Part shown: piece by piece, positions 26,633 through 36,097 of the stretch
How positions within the stretch are numbered: position 1 is the first letter of the stretch
How the letters are laid out: each line of letters starts with the position of its first letter
Assembly (NCBI GenBank): GCA_963575745.1
Contig: CAUYUJ010014256.1
Coordinates: forward strand, 60,001 to 124,000
DNA: 64,000 bases
Origin: Prorocentrum cordatum
Lineage: Eukaryota; Sar; Dinophyceae; Prorocentrales; Prorocentraceae
Direction: 5' to 3'
Notes under the pieces: model-generated
The model's database searches: none
Seen by the model: only the letters and a program-made list of their open reading frames with translations
What the model was told of the DNA's origin: nothing
Program-made: the position numbers and the translations under genes

Positions 26633-29263
26633 ATGGCCGCCAGCCAAGACGGCTCAGACGTGGAGGCTGCGTCCTCCGCAGGCACAGGTCCCCCGGACCT
26701 GCATGCGGTCCTGCGCGTGATGGCCGAGACCCAGCGGGAGCTCCTGGCCTTACATCGGGATCGTGGTGGCGACGGCGGTCCCAGACGGGCACGTCTACTG
26801 CTGTCGCAGGTGAAGCTCCCAGAGTTCGATGGTGCAGTCGGTACGAGTGCTAAGAAGTACCGAGAGTGGCGCAAGGAGGTTGAAGTCATCCGCAACCTCA
26901 ACCAGCTCTCAGATGTGGAGCTGGGCCTGATCATCTACAGTCAAGTGACAGGTCGAGCCAAAGAGCTCATCGAGGTGCTTGACGCGTCGGACCTCCGACG
27001 CGAGGAGACACTCGAGACCATCTTTGCTATCTACGACGACGCCTTCGAGAAGATGGATCACGAGCGCCTCGATCAGGTGCATCAGGAGTGGGAGCGAGCA
27101 CACCGTCGAGCTGGGCAGCCGATCATGGATTGGACCACGTACTTGCGCAAGAAGCGCATGGAGTTGCAGCTCGAGGATCCCACATCAGCGATCAGCGATC
27201 GCGCATTGGCAAGCAAGATGCTTCGTGGCGCTGGACTGTCGCAGAAGGAGCGAGCGCAGGTGCTCTTCAACTGTGGCGGCATCTACGACTCGAAGCGGAT
27301 GGAGGTCGTGCTGAAGGCAGCCTACTCGAAGGTGCACGACACCGAGAAGCGCTCAGTGCTCCCTCGCCGCTCGCCGTTTGCGGCGCAGCGTGAGCACGGG
27401 CGCTCCTCTGGGAGTTCGGGCGGTCGCTATCCGCACCCTCCCATGGCTCGTAGGCCGTGCGTGCTGCGAGGACGCCCTGGCCAGCACGTGCACGAGGTGG
27501 AGAACGGCGAAGACTACGATGAACACCACGGCGACCTGGAGGAGGCGCAGCACGACGAAGATGAAGCATATGAACAGGACGATGGAGACCCCGGCACTGG
27601 CGAGGGGATCATCTTCGAGGACGGCGCCGAGGTCGAAGAGGAGCTGGCGTCGGACAACGACGGACCTGATGACGAGGAGTACGAGGCACCGGAGGATCTT
27701 CAGGAGGCGTTCTTGGCCGGCTGGAGGGCCAAGCAGAAAACGGCAGTACAGCGTCAGAAGCGCGGGTTCGTTGCTCCTCGGCAGCGGGACCCCAAGAAGA
27801 TCAACGCCAGCGGCTCCTTCCAGGCTGGTCGGAAGCCGACAGACCAGCGCAAGGCTAACAGCCGGTGTGCTGACTGCGATCAGCCTGGCCTCTGGCGTGG
27901 CGACCCAGAGCGCCCCAAGGTGAAGAGTGGCGAGCGCGAGCCGTACAACAAGATCGGGCCTAAGAATGGCCAGCCAGCGTCGCCCAACCAGCGGAGCTCT
28001 GTGAAGCCGCCGGCGCCTAGGCAGGTGCATGGACCGATCGTCCACTGGGTTGGCGTGGCAGGCAGTGCCGAGGAGCGTCGTGGCCGCGCTCCAGTGCGCC
28101 GTGCTCCCCAGTCGGCGCCTGCCCAGAGGCATCCAGTGGAGGGTCGAGCGGACGCGCCAGAGCGGATCATTATGCACCCCAGGCCCAAAAGCATGCCTGC
28201 ACCGAGCCTACGCCAGGACGCCGACGACGGCCCAGGGGCCGCACAGAGCAGCGATGAACGTGCGCGCGCCCGTGCCAGGCGCGGGGGGGATCAGGAGGAC
28301 GAGGATGCATGCGTGCGTTGCCATCGCATTCTGGCCAACACCCACGCAAAGGGGCACAGCGTGGAGTTGGAGTTTCCTGACCTTGCCACGGTCCATTACA
28401 TCGTGGAGCGCGTGACGAACAAGAAGCCTATCTTCTTCAAGCAAGGCCGCTTCGAGAGCCTCGACTTCGTCCAGGGTCGGCTCGTGCGCCTGCAGCTGAC
28501 CACGTCGAGGCCCTGCACGGCGGCTGAGGTGGATCTCGACGAGATCACGGCAACTATACTCAAGATCGTGATGGGCGGCAATCGTGATACCAAGCCCCGT
28601 GACGATCGGCGCGGCGAAGGCGGGAGTCGTGACACCAAGCAGCGTGAAGATCATCATCGAGATCGTCGTGACGACCGCCAGCGTGATCGGGGAGCTGTTC
28701 TTCGCGAGCCTCGTGCCCCTCCTCCGCCCGAGGCGGAGGCTTCCTCGCGTTCAAGGTCGCGGGGTACACCAGAAGGCCGCGGTGTGAAGAAAGAAAAGCG
28801 GAGTCCACCAGAAGACCGCGGTGAGAAGGAAGAAAAGGAAGAAAAGAAAGAGAAGAAGAAGAAGGCGAGGAGCAGCAAAGAAGAGAAGAAAGAGAGAAAT
28901 AAGGCAAGAAGCAGCAAGGAAGTGAAGAACGAGGACGAGGGCAGCGAGGACCCTGAGGCCACCGAGGACGACAACGACCAGCGGCGTGAGGATAAGGAGG
29001 TGCCGTTCACGCCAGAGGAGATGGACGAGATCTTCTGCAGCTGGTATCCGCGTCAGGATATCTTCAGGGATTACCTGACGCCGCTACACGCGCCGCTGCG
29101 AGAAGCCAGATTTCTCCTTATCCAGCGGCCCTGCGAGGGCCCATCCTGTATACGTGGTGGAGGCGTCGGCGAAGGGAGCATCGAAGACCAAAGAATCCTC
29201 AGACGGAGCTGTGCCTGGACTAACGTCTGCCGCTCCGACTGGGGAGGCCGCCGCTGTCCCTAA
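26633..29263 (+). CDS. gag: copia Gag polyprotein
   Basis: 876 codons from ATG 26,633 to TAA 29,261. Residues about 55-245 (LPEFDG, YREWRKEVEV, YDDAFEKMDHERL, MDWTTYLRKKRMEL) resemble the capsid-like region of copia Gag proteins. An acidic segment follows (about 285-370). At about residues 412-428 CADCDQPGLWRGDPERP has the shape of a zinc knuckle, but Leu and Arg stand where His and the last Cys are expected. A second small Cys pair is CVRCH near residue 560. The C-terminus is Arg/Lys/Glu-rich with low complexity. The last 60 codons overlap the pol frame. Role: coat of the virus-like particle, RNA packaging. Confidence 0.85.
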   Translation: MAASQDGSDVEAASSAGTGPPDLHAVLRVMAETQRELLALHRDRGGDGGPRRARLLLSQVKLPEFDGAVGTSAKKYREWRKEVEVIRNLNQLSDVELGLIIYSQVTGRAKELIEVLDASDLRREETLETIFAIYDDAFEKMDHERLDQVHQEWERAHRRAGQPIMDWTTYLRKKRMELQLEDPTSAISDRALASKMLRGAGLSQKERAQVLFNCGGIYDSKRMEVVLKAAYSKVHDTEKRSVLPRRSPFAAQREHGRSSGSSGGRYPHPPMARRPCVLRGRPGQHVHEVENGEDYDEHHGDLEEAQHDEDEAYEQDDGDPGTGEGIIFEDGAEVEEELASDNDGPDDEEYEAPEDLQEAFLAGWRAKQKTAVQRQKRGFVAPRQRDPKKINASGSFQAGRKPTDQRKANSRCADCDQPGLWRGDPERPKVKSGEREPYNKIGPKNGQPASPNQRSSVKPPAPRQVHGPIVHWVGVAGSAEERRGRAPVRRAPQSAPAQRHPVEGRADAPERIIMHPRPKSMPAPSLRQDADDGPGAAQSSDERARARARRGGDQEDEDACVRCHRILANTHAKGHSVELEFPDLATVHYIVERVTNKKPIFFKQGRFESLDFVQGRLVRLQLTTSRPCTAAEVDLDEITATILKIVMGGNRDTKPRDDRRGEGGSRDTKQREDHHRDRRDDRQRDRGAVLREPRAPPPPEAEASSRSRSRGTPEGRGVKKEKRSPPEDRGEKEEKEEKKEKKKKARSSKEEKKERNKARSSKEVKNEDEGSEDPEATEDDNDQRREDKEVPFTPEEMDEIFCSWYPRQDIFRDYLTPLHAPLREARFLLIQRPCEGPSCIRGGGVGEGSIEDQRILRRSCAWTNVCRSDWGGRRCP
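29079..29263 (+). promoter_or_regulatory. gag/pol overlap with possible +1 frameshift site
   Basis: Pol is open from 29,079 but has no ATG before 29,280. Gag ends at 29,263, so the two overlap by 185 nt with pol in the +1 frame. In the gag frame at 29,117 the codon CTT is followed by A (CTT ATC C). A Leu tRNA on CUU can re-pair on UUA one base downstream, as in the Ty1 signal CUU AGG C. Here the following codon is ATC, not the slow AGG, so the assignment is tentative. Re-initiation at ATG 29,280, 17 nt after the gag stop, is the alternative. Confidence 0.45.
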
Positions 29264-32200
29264 GGAGGAGGACTGGGTCATGGCAGGAGCCTCTGAGGAA
29301 GTGAGAAAGAGCTGGGAAAAGAAGCGATTAGAGGTCCTGCAGCGTGACAAAGCTGAGTTGCTGGATCGCCTCGCACTGATAGAGAAACAGGAGATGGAGA
29401 TGCATGCCCGATTGAACCCAGGCGAGGTCTACGACGGCCTACAGAAGCGACGTGAGCAGGCACCTCTGCCAGAGCGTGCCCTGCCTACATCTCCTGAGCA
29501 GCAGGGAGTCGGAAGCGTGTGGAAGAACATGGAGGCAATACGACGACGTGTCCGTCTTCGAGCGCCTCCAGGAGCCGCGAGCTCAGGTGCCCCTGCCGCT
29601 GCGACGGCATCTCCAGCTGCATCTGGAGTCCCGCGTGTAGTCACCGCCTCTGGACGGAGCTGCGTCATGAGTGTCGGTGCCACGCAGAGTGACCTGGAGA
29701 AGCAGCAGATGCATCGAGCCATGTACGACTCGCAGTTCGACGGCGAGAGGCTGGTTCCAGGTCCAAAGGCGAAGTTCGACCCAGAGCCCATGCAGCAGCA
29801 GGCTGAATGTGTTCATCCTGTGGGCGAGTTGAAGCGGCAGTCAAACGGCACCGTGATCTTCGCGAAGTGCAAGAAGTGTTCGCTGAAGTCGGTGATTCAC
29901 TACACGCTGGAGAAGCCCAAGAAGGATGAAGGGGAACCTTCCAAGAACACCCCAGACGGAGCTGTGCCAGGACTAACGTCTGCCGCTCCGACTGGGGAGG
30001 ACGTTGCCGTCAAGAAGGGCGCGGGCCCCTGGGCAGCAAAGGGCGCAGACCCTTGGGCAGCAAAAGGGGGATCTGCGGCCCACATGGTCACCACCCGAGA
30101 GGAGTGCCCCCGCAAGGTGGTAGATGAGCAGTCCGTTATGCTTGTTCTCTTGCCCGCGGGGCTGGCTATGATTGACACGGGCTGCAAGCGGGCTGTCGGT
30201 GGACGCCCGTGGCATGTCGAGCTGCAGAAGACTTTGGATGCCATGGGCGTGCCGTACCACAGCATCAATCAGCGCGAGTACTTCAAGTTCGGCCCAGGCG
30301 TGCCGCTCTTGTCAGAGCGTGCGTGGTGCTACACAGTCGGCATCAACGGTACGCAGGGCGAGGTTGTGATCTCCGAGGTCGATGCCGAGGTGCCAGGTCT
30401 CATCGGCCCTGATGAGATGGCAGAGTGGGACGCAGCAATCAGCTTCAGGAACGGTACTTTCACGGCGAATGGTGTGACCAAGCCGTTGGTCCCGGCTGCG
30501 TCCGGGCATCCGTGCGTGTCATTGCTGGATTTCCCGGCACCGGTCACGAGTGCCTTCCCCGTCGGACAGTCCGAGGAGCAGGACGAGCTCGCAGACGAGA
30601 TGTTCAGCGGAACTGCGAGTCACGAGGAGAAGGATGAGCGCAGCGTCGCTGAGACCGTCGAGGAGGAGGACTCGCACGATTCTGACAGCAACGACGGCCA
30701 GGACGCAGGCGACTCAGAGCTGAGCACATCCCACTATCACACCAGCGACCCAGAGTCCACGGAGACGGCATCGAGTGACGAGGAGGTTTTCATGGAGAAC
30801 GTGGACAACGAGGTTTTCATGACGAAAGGTGCTCGCAGGCGCGTCCGGAGCAACCTGAAGGAGCTGGAGGTTCTGATGACCGAGGAAATGGCGAACAGGA
30901 AGCTTCGGGCTGATCAGCAGGAGCAGGACGCCCTCAGGTACTACCAGGAGGAACGTGCACTGCCCTTTCAGAAGGAGACCCGGCGGCGGCCGGGGCCCTG
31001 GAGGATCGTAGAGGTCTTCGCATGGGTTTGCCAACTCACGATCCTGGCGGCGAGCATGGGATGGGGCGCCCACCAGCCCATCGCAGCACCAGAGTTCGAC
31101 CTCCTGACGGTCCAGGGCAGGAACGAGGCACGGGCGTACCTGGTCGCAGTTGACCCAGACTTCGTGGCTTTGTCCCCACCTCCTACGGCATGGAGTCGGA
31201 TGCAGAGTGTCGACCAGCGAAGGCCTATGCGAGTGCGCCGGCAACGCCGAGAACGGACCGAGCACCGCATGTTGCTCTCGTTCACGGACGAGGTGATGCA
31301 GTGGCAAGCTGCAAGGGGACGCGCAGCCATGGTAATGGACCACGCGCAATCGACAATCTGGAGCCAGCCACCCGTGAGTGCAACGAGGTCGAACCCAGCA
31401 TTCGAGGACGCAATCTGCCTCAAGGACACCACGAGAGTGTTGGCGAACCCTGGGGTTTGCACGGCCGTGCGCGGGAGCTGCGCAGAGGAGCTCGGCACGG
31501 TTGTGATGAGCGGTGCCGCGGATCATTTGGCCTGGCAGTTCGAGCACTCGAGTTTTCCTGCAGCACAACTCCCTGACCCCACGGAGGAGCCCAGGAGTTA
31601 TGGACCCGAGCCCGCGGAGCATGGTCATGGAGAGGGTCCCAGGGACGTTTCGGAGAGACCTGAGTGGGGCAAAACACCGCAGGAGGTTCGAGCAGAGATT
31701 CGCGAGGCACTGCAGAAGACGGTGAAGGAGGAGTCCATGCAGCACCCTGCGGAGGAGGAGGAGGTTGCAGCCTCCTGGTCAGAAATGGAGCTTCCAGAGG
31801 TGGTGCGGCAGGACATCATGATGAAGATTCCGCGAAGTACGCGACGTGCTGTGCGCAAGGCCCATCGCGGTCTTGGACACCCCAGCCGACCGACGTTCAT
31901 CAAGATGCTGCGTCTCGGCGGTGCAACACCCAACGCGTTGGCATACGCGAAGCATTGGCAGTGTCCGACTTGTGCTGAGTCGGAGGCGCCGCCCCGTCCG
32001 GTGCAAGGGACGGCGGATGTGCGACCATTCGGCTTCAATGTGACGGTTGTGATCGACGTGAAGTACCTACGGGACGCGGCCAAGGAGCAGCTGGTGGTCC
32101 TCAGCATGGTGGGTGCTGGTACGGGATGGCACTGCGCTTGCCTTCTCAAGAATAGGGCGGCCAAGCACGTAGCACGCCAGATCATGAACGAGTGGATCAA

Positions 32201-35200
32201 GCATTACGGCGTGCCAGAAAACATCGTGATCGATCAGGGCGGCGAGTTCGAGGGCTACTTCAACGCGTTGATGGAGCAGTTCGGCATTAATACGAAGACG
32301 ACGGGAGCTCATGCAGCATGGCAGCATGGCCTGGCCGAGCGCCACGGAGGATTGCTCGGCACTATCTGGGGCAAGGTGGTGCACGAGTTCCACGTCCAGG
32401 GCAAGTCGATGTCTACTGTGGCCCTGGCTGCCATCATCAATGCGAAGAACTCGACGATCAGCCGCAATGGATTGACCCCGGAGCAGGCTGTCTTCGGGCG
32501 GATCTTGAATTTTACGGAGGTGACTAACAGGGGCGACGATGAGGTTCTCATGTCGGTCCTCGGCGCCAAGGGCATAGCTTGGCGTTCGTCCCAAATCCGC
32601 ACCGCAGCAAAGATGATGTTGCTGGAGCGCGACGCGACGGACAAGGTGCGGAGGGCGCTGCTACGACAGGCGCCGACGGTCGTCGGTGATCTGTGCCCAG
32701 GATCGAGGGTGTATTTCTGGGCACCGAATCCGTTCAAGGGACGTCGTCGGCAAGATCCTGAAAGATGGCGGGGTCCTGCGACTGTGATCGCGAAGGAGTC
32801 CAACAGCCGTTACTACGTATCCTGGCGCGGTCACGTGCTACTCGTTGCTCGTGAGCAGCTCCGGCACGCCTCCTCCCAGGAGGCCGCAGCTGCGGAGTCC
32901 ATCCAGACGGACGTGCGACTGACACAGCAGCGAGATGACCGCGCTTACCACGACATCGTGGACGTCACGCCCAAGGTGAAGGTTCAGAAGGTGAAGAAGA
33001 CGTTCTTGAAGAAGGAGCGTGACCGACATGGGGAGCTCGAGGGGTCCAGGCAGCCTCGTGTGGACCTGAGGGCCCTGGACGCCATTGAGGCACAGGCCAA
33101 GGAGGAGGAGCCGCCTGAGCAGCAGCAGCTGCCGCAGCTTCCCCCTCCGAAGAGGGAACGTTCTCGTTCCCCTCCAGGGCGGATATCCTTTGAGATGTAC
33201 CCGAAGGCTTCTCCGGGAGCATCGGGCTCTGGCGGCCCCTCGGTGCCGCCGATTCCCAGAGACGATTTCGAGCTTGAGCGAAAACGGAAGTTCCTGGTAG
33301 ATGACGTGCCGATTTGCATCAAGAAGACGCGTCTGCAGGCTGCTCCTACGAGTGGTTTGCCGGCCCTCCGCGAGGTGGCCATGAACGCCGTTGCGCACTC
33401 GGGACCTCAGGAGTGGTTCGACCAGAATGCCTTGGATGGTGTCTCCACGCTCGTTCAGAAGGTCGTACGAGGAGTACGTGTACACCGAGAGCCACGGCGG
33501 AGACTCTATGATCACGACCGCCACCGGGAGTGCAATCGCCTCTCGGTGATGCTCTCCGCCACGGGCCAGTGTGCCTACAAGGACGACGGCGCGAACCGTA
33601 CCAACGAGCGCACGGAGGACAGCTGGGTTGGTCTCACGCTTTTCTACCACGACAAGCCGGACGCTCATGCACAAGGGGTGTACTATTTGGACACTCCGGA
33701 GGGTCTTGTACGACAGCCGATGACTTACGAAGAATGGATCAACGTGTCATCTGTGTATGACGCATGGCTGCAGGAGGCCCGGTACGAGCACGACGTGTTC
33801 GCACTCGTGATGAAGCAGAACGCGAAGGAGCTAGACCCACGTCACTTCAACCAGCACGAGAAGGCTAAGTTCGACGAGGCCGATGCCGCCGAGTGGCGGC
33901 AATGGATCGCCAACAACACGGTCGAGCTGGTCACCGAGGAGGAGGAGAAGAGCATCCCGAAGGACAAGATCATCTCGGTGCCCATGCGTTCGGTTCGCAC
34001 GAACCGGGGGCGAGGGCTGGAGCTGGAGGCGAAGTCTCGCTTGATCATCCCTGGCCATCTCGATCCGCAGCTTGGTCTATTCAGAACGGATTCGCCTACT
34101 ATTTCCCCTTTGGCTGTGCTGGTGTGTGCGTCTATCACAACGGCGATGGATTGGACATTCGAGTGTTTCGACGTAGCGACTGCGTTCCTGTCCGGGCTGA
34201 AGCTGGAACGGGAGCTGTATGCGAGGGCTCCTAAGGACGGGCTTCCAGCCGTCGACGGTGCTGGATGGCCAGCCGTGCGGCCTTATGCGTTGCTTCGCTT
34301 GCTGAAAGGGGCGCACGGTCTGACTGAGGCGCCTCGGTTGTGGTATCTCCGAGCCCGCCAGGTGTTGACGGACGAGGTCGGTTTCGTGGAGCTGCGCTGT
34401 GCTCGAGCTGTCTTCGCTTATCGAATGAAAGACAAGTTGATCGCTATGTTGACCTTGCACGTCGATGACGGCATGCTGTTTGGAGACCCACGCGATCCCC
34501 AGTACCAGGAGGTGAAGGCGAACATCAACAGTCGTTTCAACATCAAGCACTGGAAGAAGGGCAACGACAAGGAGGCAGTCGCCTATCTCGGTGAGGAGTG
34601 GTGGCGCCACCCCGATCACATCGAGATCAGCATGCACGAGTACATCGGCAAGCTGACGAAGCACCCCCTTGCAAGGGGTGACAACGAGGAGCGGGAGATG
34701 ACTCCCGAGGAGCACCACGACTACCGGAGCTTGCTCCAGAAGGTGCGGTGGCCTGTCGCACGCGTGGTGCCACAACTCGCGTATAGTGTCTCGGCGCTCG
34801 CACAGAAGGATCCGAAAGGTCGGAGGTTGCTGCGCCTGCGAGTGCTCAATGACATCATCGACCGGCTTCAGGACTACGACAAGAGAGGTCTTGCGACTCT
34901 CCGGTTCCGCCGTGTGGACATCGAGCGCTTGCAGGTGCTCACGCTTATGGACGCTTCGTTTGCGAAGGAACCCGGCTGTAAGAGCCAGATGGGGTTCATG
35001 AGTATGATTACGGACACCCGAGTTTTGAAGGAGCTAACCGTATGCTGTCTAGTGGAGTTTCAGAGCAGTACTATTACACGAGTTGTTGGATCTACGATGG
35101 CCGCAGAATCTGCGGCTATGTCCGTGGCCTTGGATCGGCAGCTTTACCTCAGGCTGCTGATTGAGGCAATCTTGTACGGGGAGCCGCCCTTGCAAGGGGA

Positions 35201-35585
35201 CTGGAGGCTGGCGCTGAAGGTTCCAGGGGCGCTCGTGACGGATGCGAAGTCGCTCTACGATCACACGTCCAAGATCGGGTCGATGCCGGTGTCTCGGCAG
35301 ACCCCCAATGACTTGCTGGTGGCCAAGGATTTGATAGAGCAGGAGGCCATCAAGTTCAAGTGGCTGCCTAATAGCCACATGCTAGCGGATGTGTGGACAA
35401 AAGCCGTGCAGCCTAACGAGGTACTATCGCAGTTCCTCCGCCACGGCCTGTTCAGCATGGTGCCTACTGCTGAGCAAGAGGATGAGGAGGCACACCGTCT
35501 GCGGCTGCGCCGCGGACAGCGTGAGCGAGCCAAGGAGCGGAAGGCCCAGCGTCGGGTCGCCGTTCCAGGGCCTGCGAGCCCGTGA
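29079..35585 (+). CDS. pol: copia Pol polyprotein (protease-integrase-RT-RNase H)
   Basis: Open for about 2,168 codons to TGA 35,583; residues here count from 29,154. Protease: MIDTGCKRAVGG with Asp341. Integrase: zinc-binding AHRGLGHPS...CPTC near 902-940, then Asp968 (VVIDVKYL), Asp1027 (VIDQGGEFEG) and Glu1062 (LAERHGG), a DD35E triad. Reverse transcriptase: Asp1673 (CFDVATAFL) and HVDDGM with Asp1771-Asp1772. RNase H: Asp1933 (LMDASF), Glu1985 (AAESAAM), Asp2030 (VTDAKSLYD), and HMLADVWTK near the end. An extra Cys/His pattern, ECVHP...CKKCS, lies near 219-245. The segment DGAVPGLTSAAPTGE occurs twice, 251 residues apart. All catalytic residues are present. Products act in the cytoplasmic particle and, for integrase, at nuclear DNA. 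Confidence 0.95.
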   Translation, partial: RRYTRRCEKPDFSLSSGPARAHPVYVVEASAKGASKTKESSDGAVPGLTSAAPTGEAAAVPKEEDWVMAGASEEVRKSWEKKRLEVLQRDKAELLDRLALIEKQEMEMHARLNPGEVYDGLQKRREQAPLPERALPTSPEQQGVGSVWKNMEAIRRRVRLRAPPGAASSGAPAAATASPAASGVPRVVTASGRSCVMSVGATQSDLEKQQMHRAMYDSQFDGERLVPGPKAKFDPEPMQQQAECVHPVGELKRQSNGTVIFAKCKKCSLKSVIHYTLEKPKKDEGEPSKNTPDGAVPGLTSAAPTGEDVAVKKGAGPWAAKGADPWAAKGGSAAHMVTTREECPRKVVDEQSVMLVLLPAGLAMIDTGCKRAVGGRPWHVELQKTLDAMGVPYHSINQREYFKFGPGVPLLSERAWCYTVGINGTQGEVVISEVDAEVPGLIGPDEMAEWDAAISFRNGTFTANGVTKPLVPAASGHPCVSLLDFPAPVTSAFPVGQSEEQDELADEMFSGTASHEEKDERSVAETVEEEDSHDSDSNDGQDAGDSELSTSHYHTSDPESTETASSDEEVFMENVDNEVFMTKGARRRVRSNLKELEVLMTEEMANRKLRADQQEQDALRYYQEERALPFQKETRRRPGPWRIVEVFAWVCQLTILAASMGWGAHQPIAAPEFDLLTVQGRNEARAYLVAVDPDFVALSPPPTAWSRMQSVDQRRPMRVRRQRRERTEHRMLLSFTDEVMQWQAARGRAAMVMDHAQSTIWSQPPVSATRSNPAFEDAICLKDTTRVLANPGVCTAVRGSCAEELGTVVMSGAADHLAWQFEHSSFPAAQLPDPTEEPRSYGPEPAEHGHGEGPRDVSERPEWGKTPQEVRAEIREALQKTVKEESMQHPAEEEEVAASWSEMELPEVVRQDIMMKIPRSTRRAVRKAHRGLGHPSRPTFIKMLRLGGATPNALAYAKHWQCPTCAESEAPPRPVQGTADVRPFGFNVTVVIDVKYLRDAAKEQLVVLSMVGAGTGWHCACLLKNRAAKHVARQIMNEWIKHYGVPENIVIDQGGEFEGYFNALMEQFGINTKTTGAHAAWQHGLAERHGGLLGTIWGKVVHEFHVQGKSMSTVALAAIINAKNSTISRNGLTPEQAVFGRILNFTEVTNRGDDEVLMSVLGAKGIAWRSSQIRTAAKMMLLERDATDKVRRALLRQAPTVVGDLCPGSRVYFWAPNPFKGRRRQDPERWRGPATVIAKESNSRYYVSWRGHVLLVAREQLRHASSQEAAAAESIQTDVRLTQQRDDRAYHDIVDVTPKVKVQKVKKTFLKKERDRHGELEGSRQPRVDLRALDAIEAQAKEEEPPEQQQLPQLPPPKRERSRSPPGRISFEMYPKASPGASGSGGPSVPPIPRDDFELERKRKFLVDDVPICIKKTRLQAAPTSGLPALREVAMNAVAHSGPQEWFDQNALDGVSTLVQKVVRGVRVHREPRRRLYDHDRHRECNRLSVMLSATGQCAYKDDGANRTNERTEDSWVGLTLFYHDKPDAHAQGVYYLDTPEGLVRQPMTYEEWINVSSVYDAWLQEARYEHDVFALVMKQNAKELDPRHFNQHEKAKFDEADAAEWRQWIANNTVELVTEEEEKSIPKDKIISVPMRSVRTNRGRGLELEAKSRLIIPGHLDPQLGLFRTDSPTISPLAVLVCASITTAMDWTFECFDVATAFLSGLKLERELYARAPKDGLPAVDGAGWPAVRPYALLRLLKGAHGLTEAPRLWYLRARQVLTDEVGFVELRCARAVFAYRMKDKLIAMLTLHVDDGMLFGDPRDPQYQEVKANINSRFNIKHWKKGNDKEAVAYLGEEWWRHPDHIEISMHEYIGKLTKHPLARGDNEEREMTPEEHHDYRSLLQKVRWPVARVVPQLAYSVSALAQKDPKGRRLLRLRVLNDIIDRLQDYDKRGLATLRFRRVDIERLQVLTLMDASFAKEPGCKSQMGFMSMITDTRVLKELTVCCLVEFQSSTITRVVGSTMAAESAAMSVALDRQLYLRLLIEAILYGEPPLQGDWRLALKVPGALVTDAKSLYDHTSKIGSMPVSRQTPNDLLVAKDLIEQEAIKFKWLPNSHMLADVWTKAVQPNEVLSQFLRHGLFSMVPTAEQEDEEAHRLRLRRGQRERAKERKAQRRVAVPGPASP

Positions 35586-35914
35586 GGTCCTGATTGCAGC
35601 TGCTGATGGACCTAGTGAGGGCTACGGTGATGTACGCATATCTTTTGAGTTGATCGTCTGGAGTAGTGTATCCAGATATTCATATTCTTGTATTTATATT
35701 TTGAGCCTCAGGCCGCACCTTGCTTGAGGTGTCTCATGCATATCTTTTGAGTTGACAGTCTGGATTGGTGAATCTAGACATTCATATTTATATTTCGAGC
35801 CTCAGGCCGCATCTGCTTGAGGTGTTTCGGCCCGTGGGCTGATATACATCATAATTGCGCGCAGCGTTGCCCTTTCAGAGGGAGCGGCATCGGGGCAGCA
35901 TTGTACTCACCCAG
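35586..35914 (+). repeat. copia 3' untranslated region with tandem duplication
   Basis: A unit beginning GCATATCTTTTGAGTTGA and ending TGCTTGAGGTGT occurs at 35,636-35,737 and again at 35,738-35,827. Both copies contain AGCCTCAGGCCGCA followed by CTTGAGG, a small CCTCA/TGAGG hairpin. The rest to 35,914 is unique. Confidence 0.8.
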
Positions 35915-36097
35915 TGTGAAGAGTGCACTCCCCTGCCCCTCTGCCGCCCGTGCCACCATGTGTGTATGTCGTACACGCTTGTCTTGTTTTGTGGCATGCA
36001 CGCTGCCCGCCGCTGTTTTGGCCCTAGTCCTAGGGCCCTGGGACGCACCCGCAGTTGGACTGCCGCGCGGTCTTTGCTGAAAACAACTGCACTGACA
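35915..36097 (+). repeat. right LTR of copia element
   Basis: 183 bp, same ends as the left LTR, one base different. It supplies the 3' end of the element RNA. GGGGC follows at 36,098-36,102. Confidence 0.97.

Larger units (their letters stand above)
26371..36097 (+). mobile_element. Ty1/copia LTR retrotransposon, structurally complete
   Basis: 9,727 bp, flanked by the 5-bp direct repeat GGGGC (26,366-26,370 and 36,098-36,102). It has two 183-bp LTRs, a primer site right after the left LTR, gag, and a pol frame with protease, integrase, reverse transcriptase and RNase H in that order. Integrase before reverse transcriptase is diagnostic of copia rather than gypsy elements. The LTRs differ at a single base and all catalytic residues I checked are present, so insertion was recent by the LTR criterion. 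I see no purine-rich tract touching the right LTR; AGAGGGAGCGG lies about 28 nt upstream. Confidence 0.95.

Noticed and set aside
29278-35560. Open frames antisense to copia pol
   Set aside because: They are the antisense shadow of a long GC-rich gene and show no domain.
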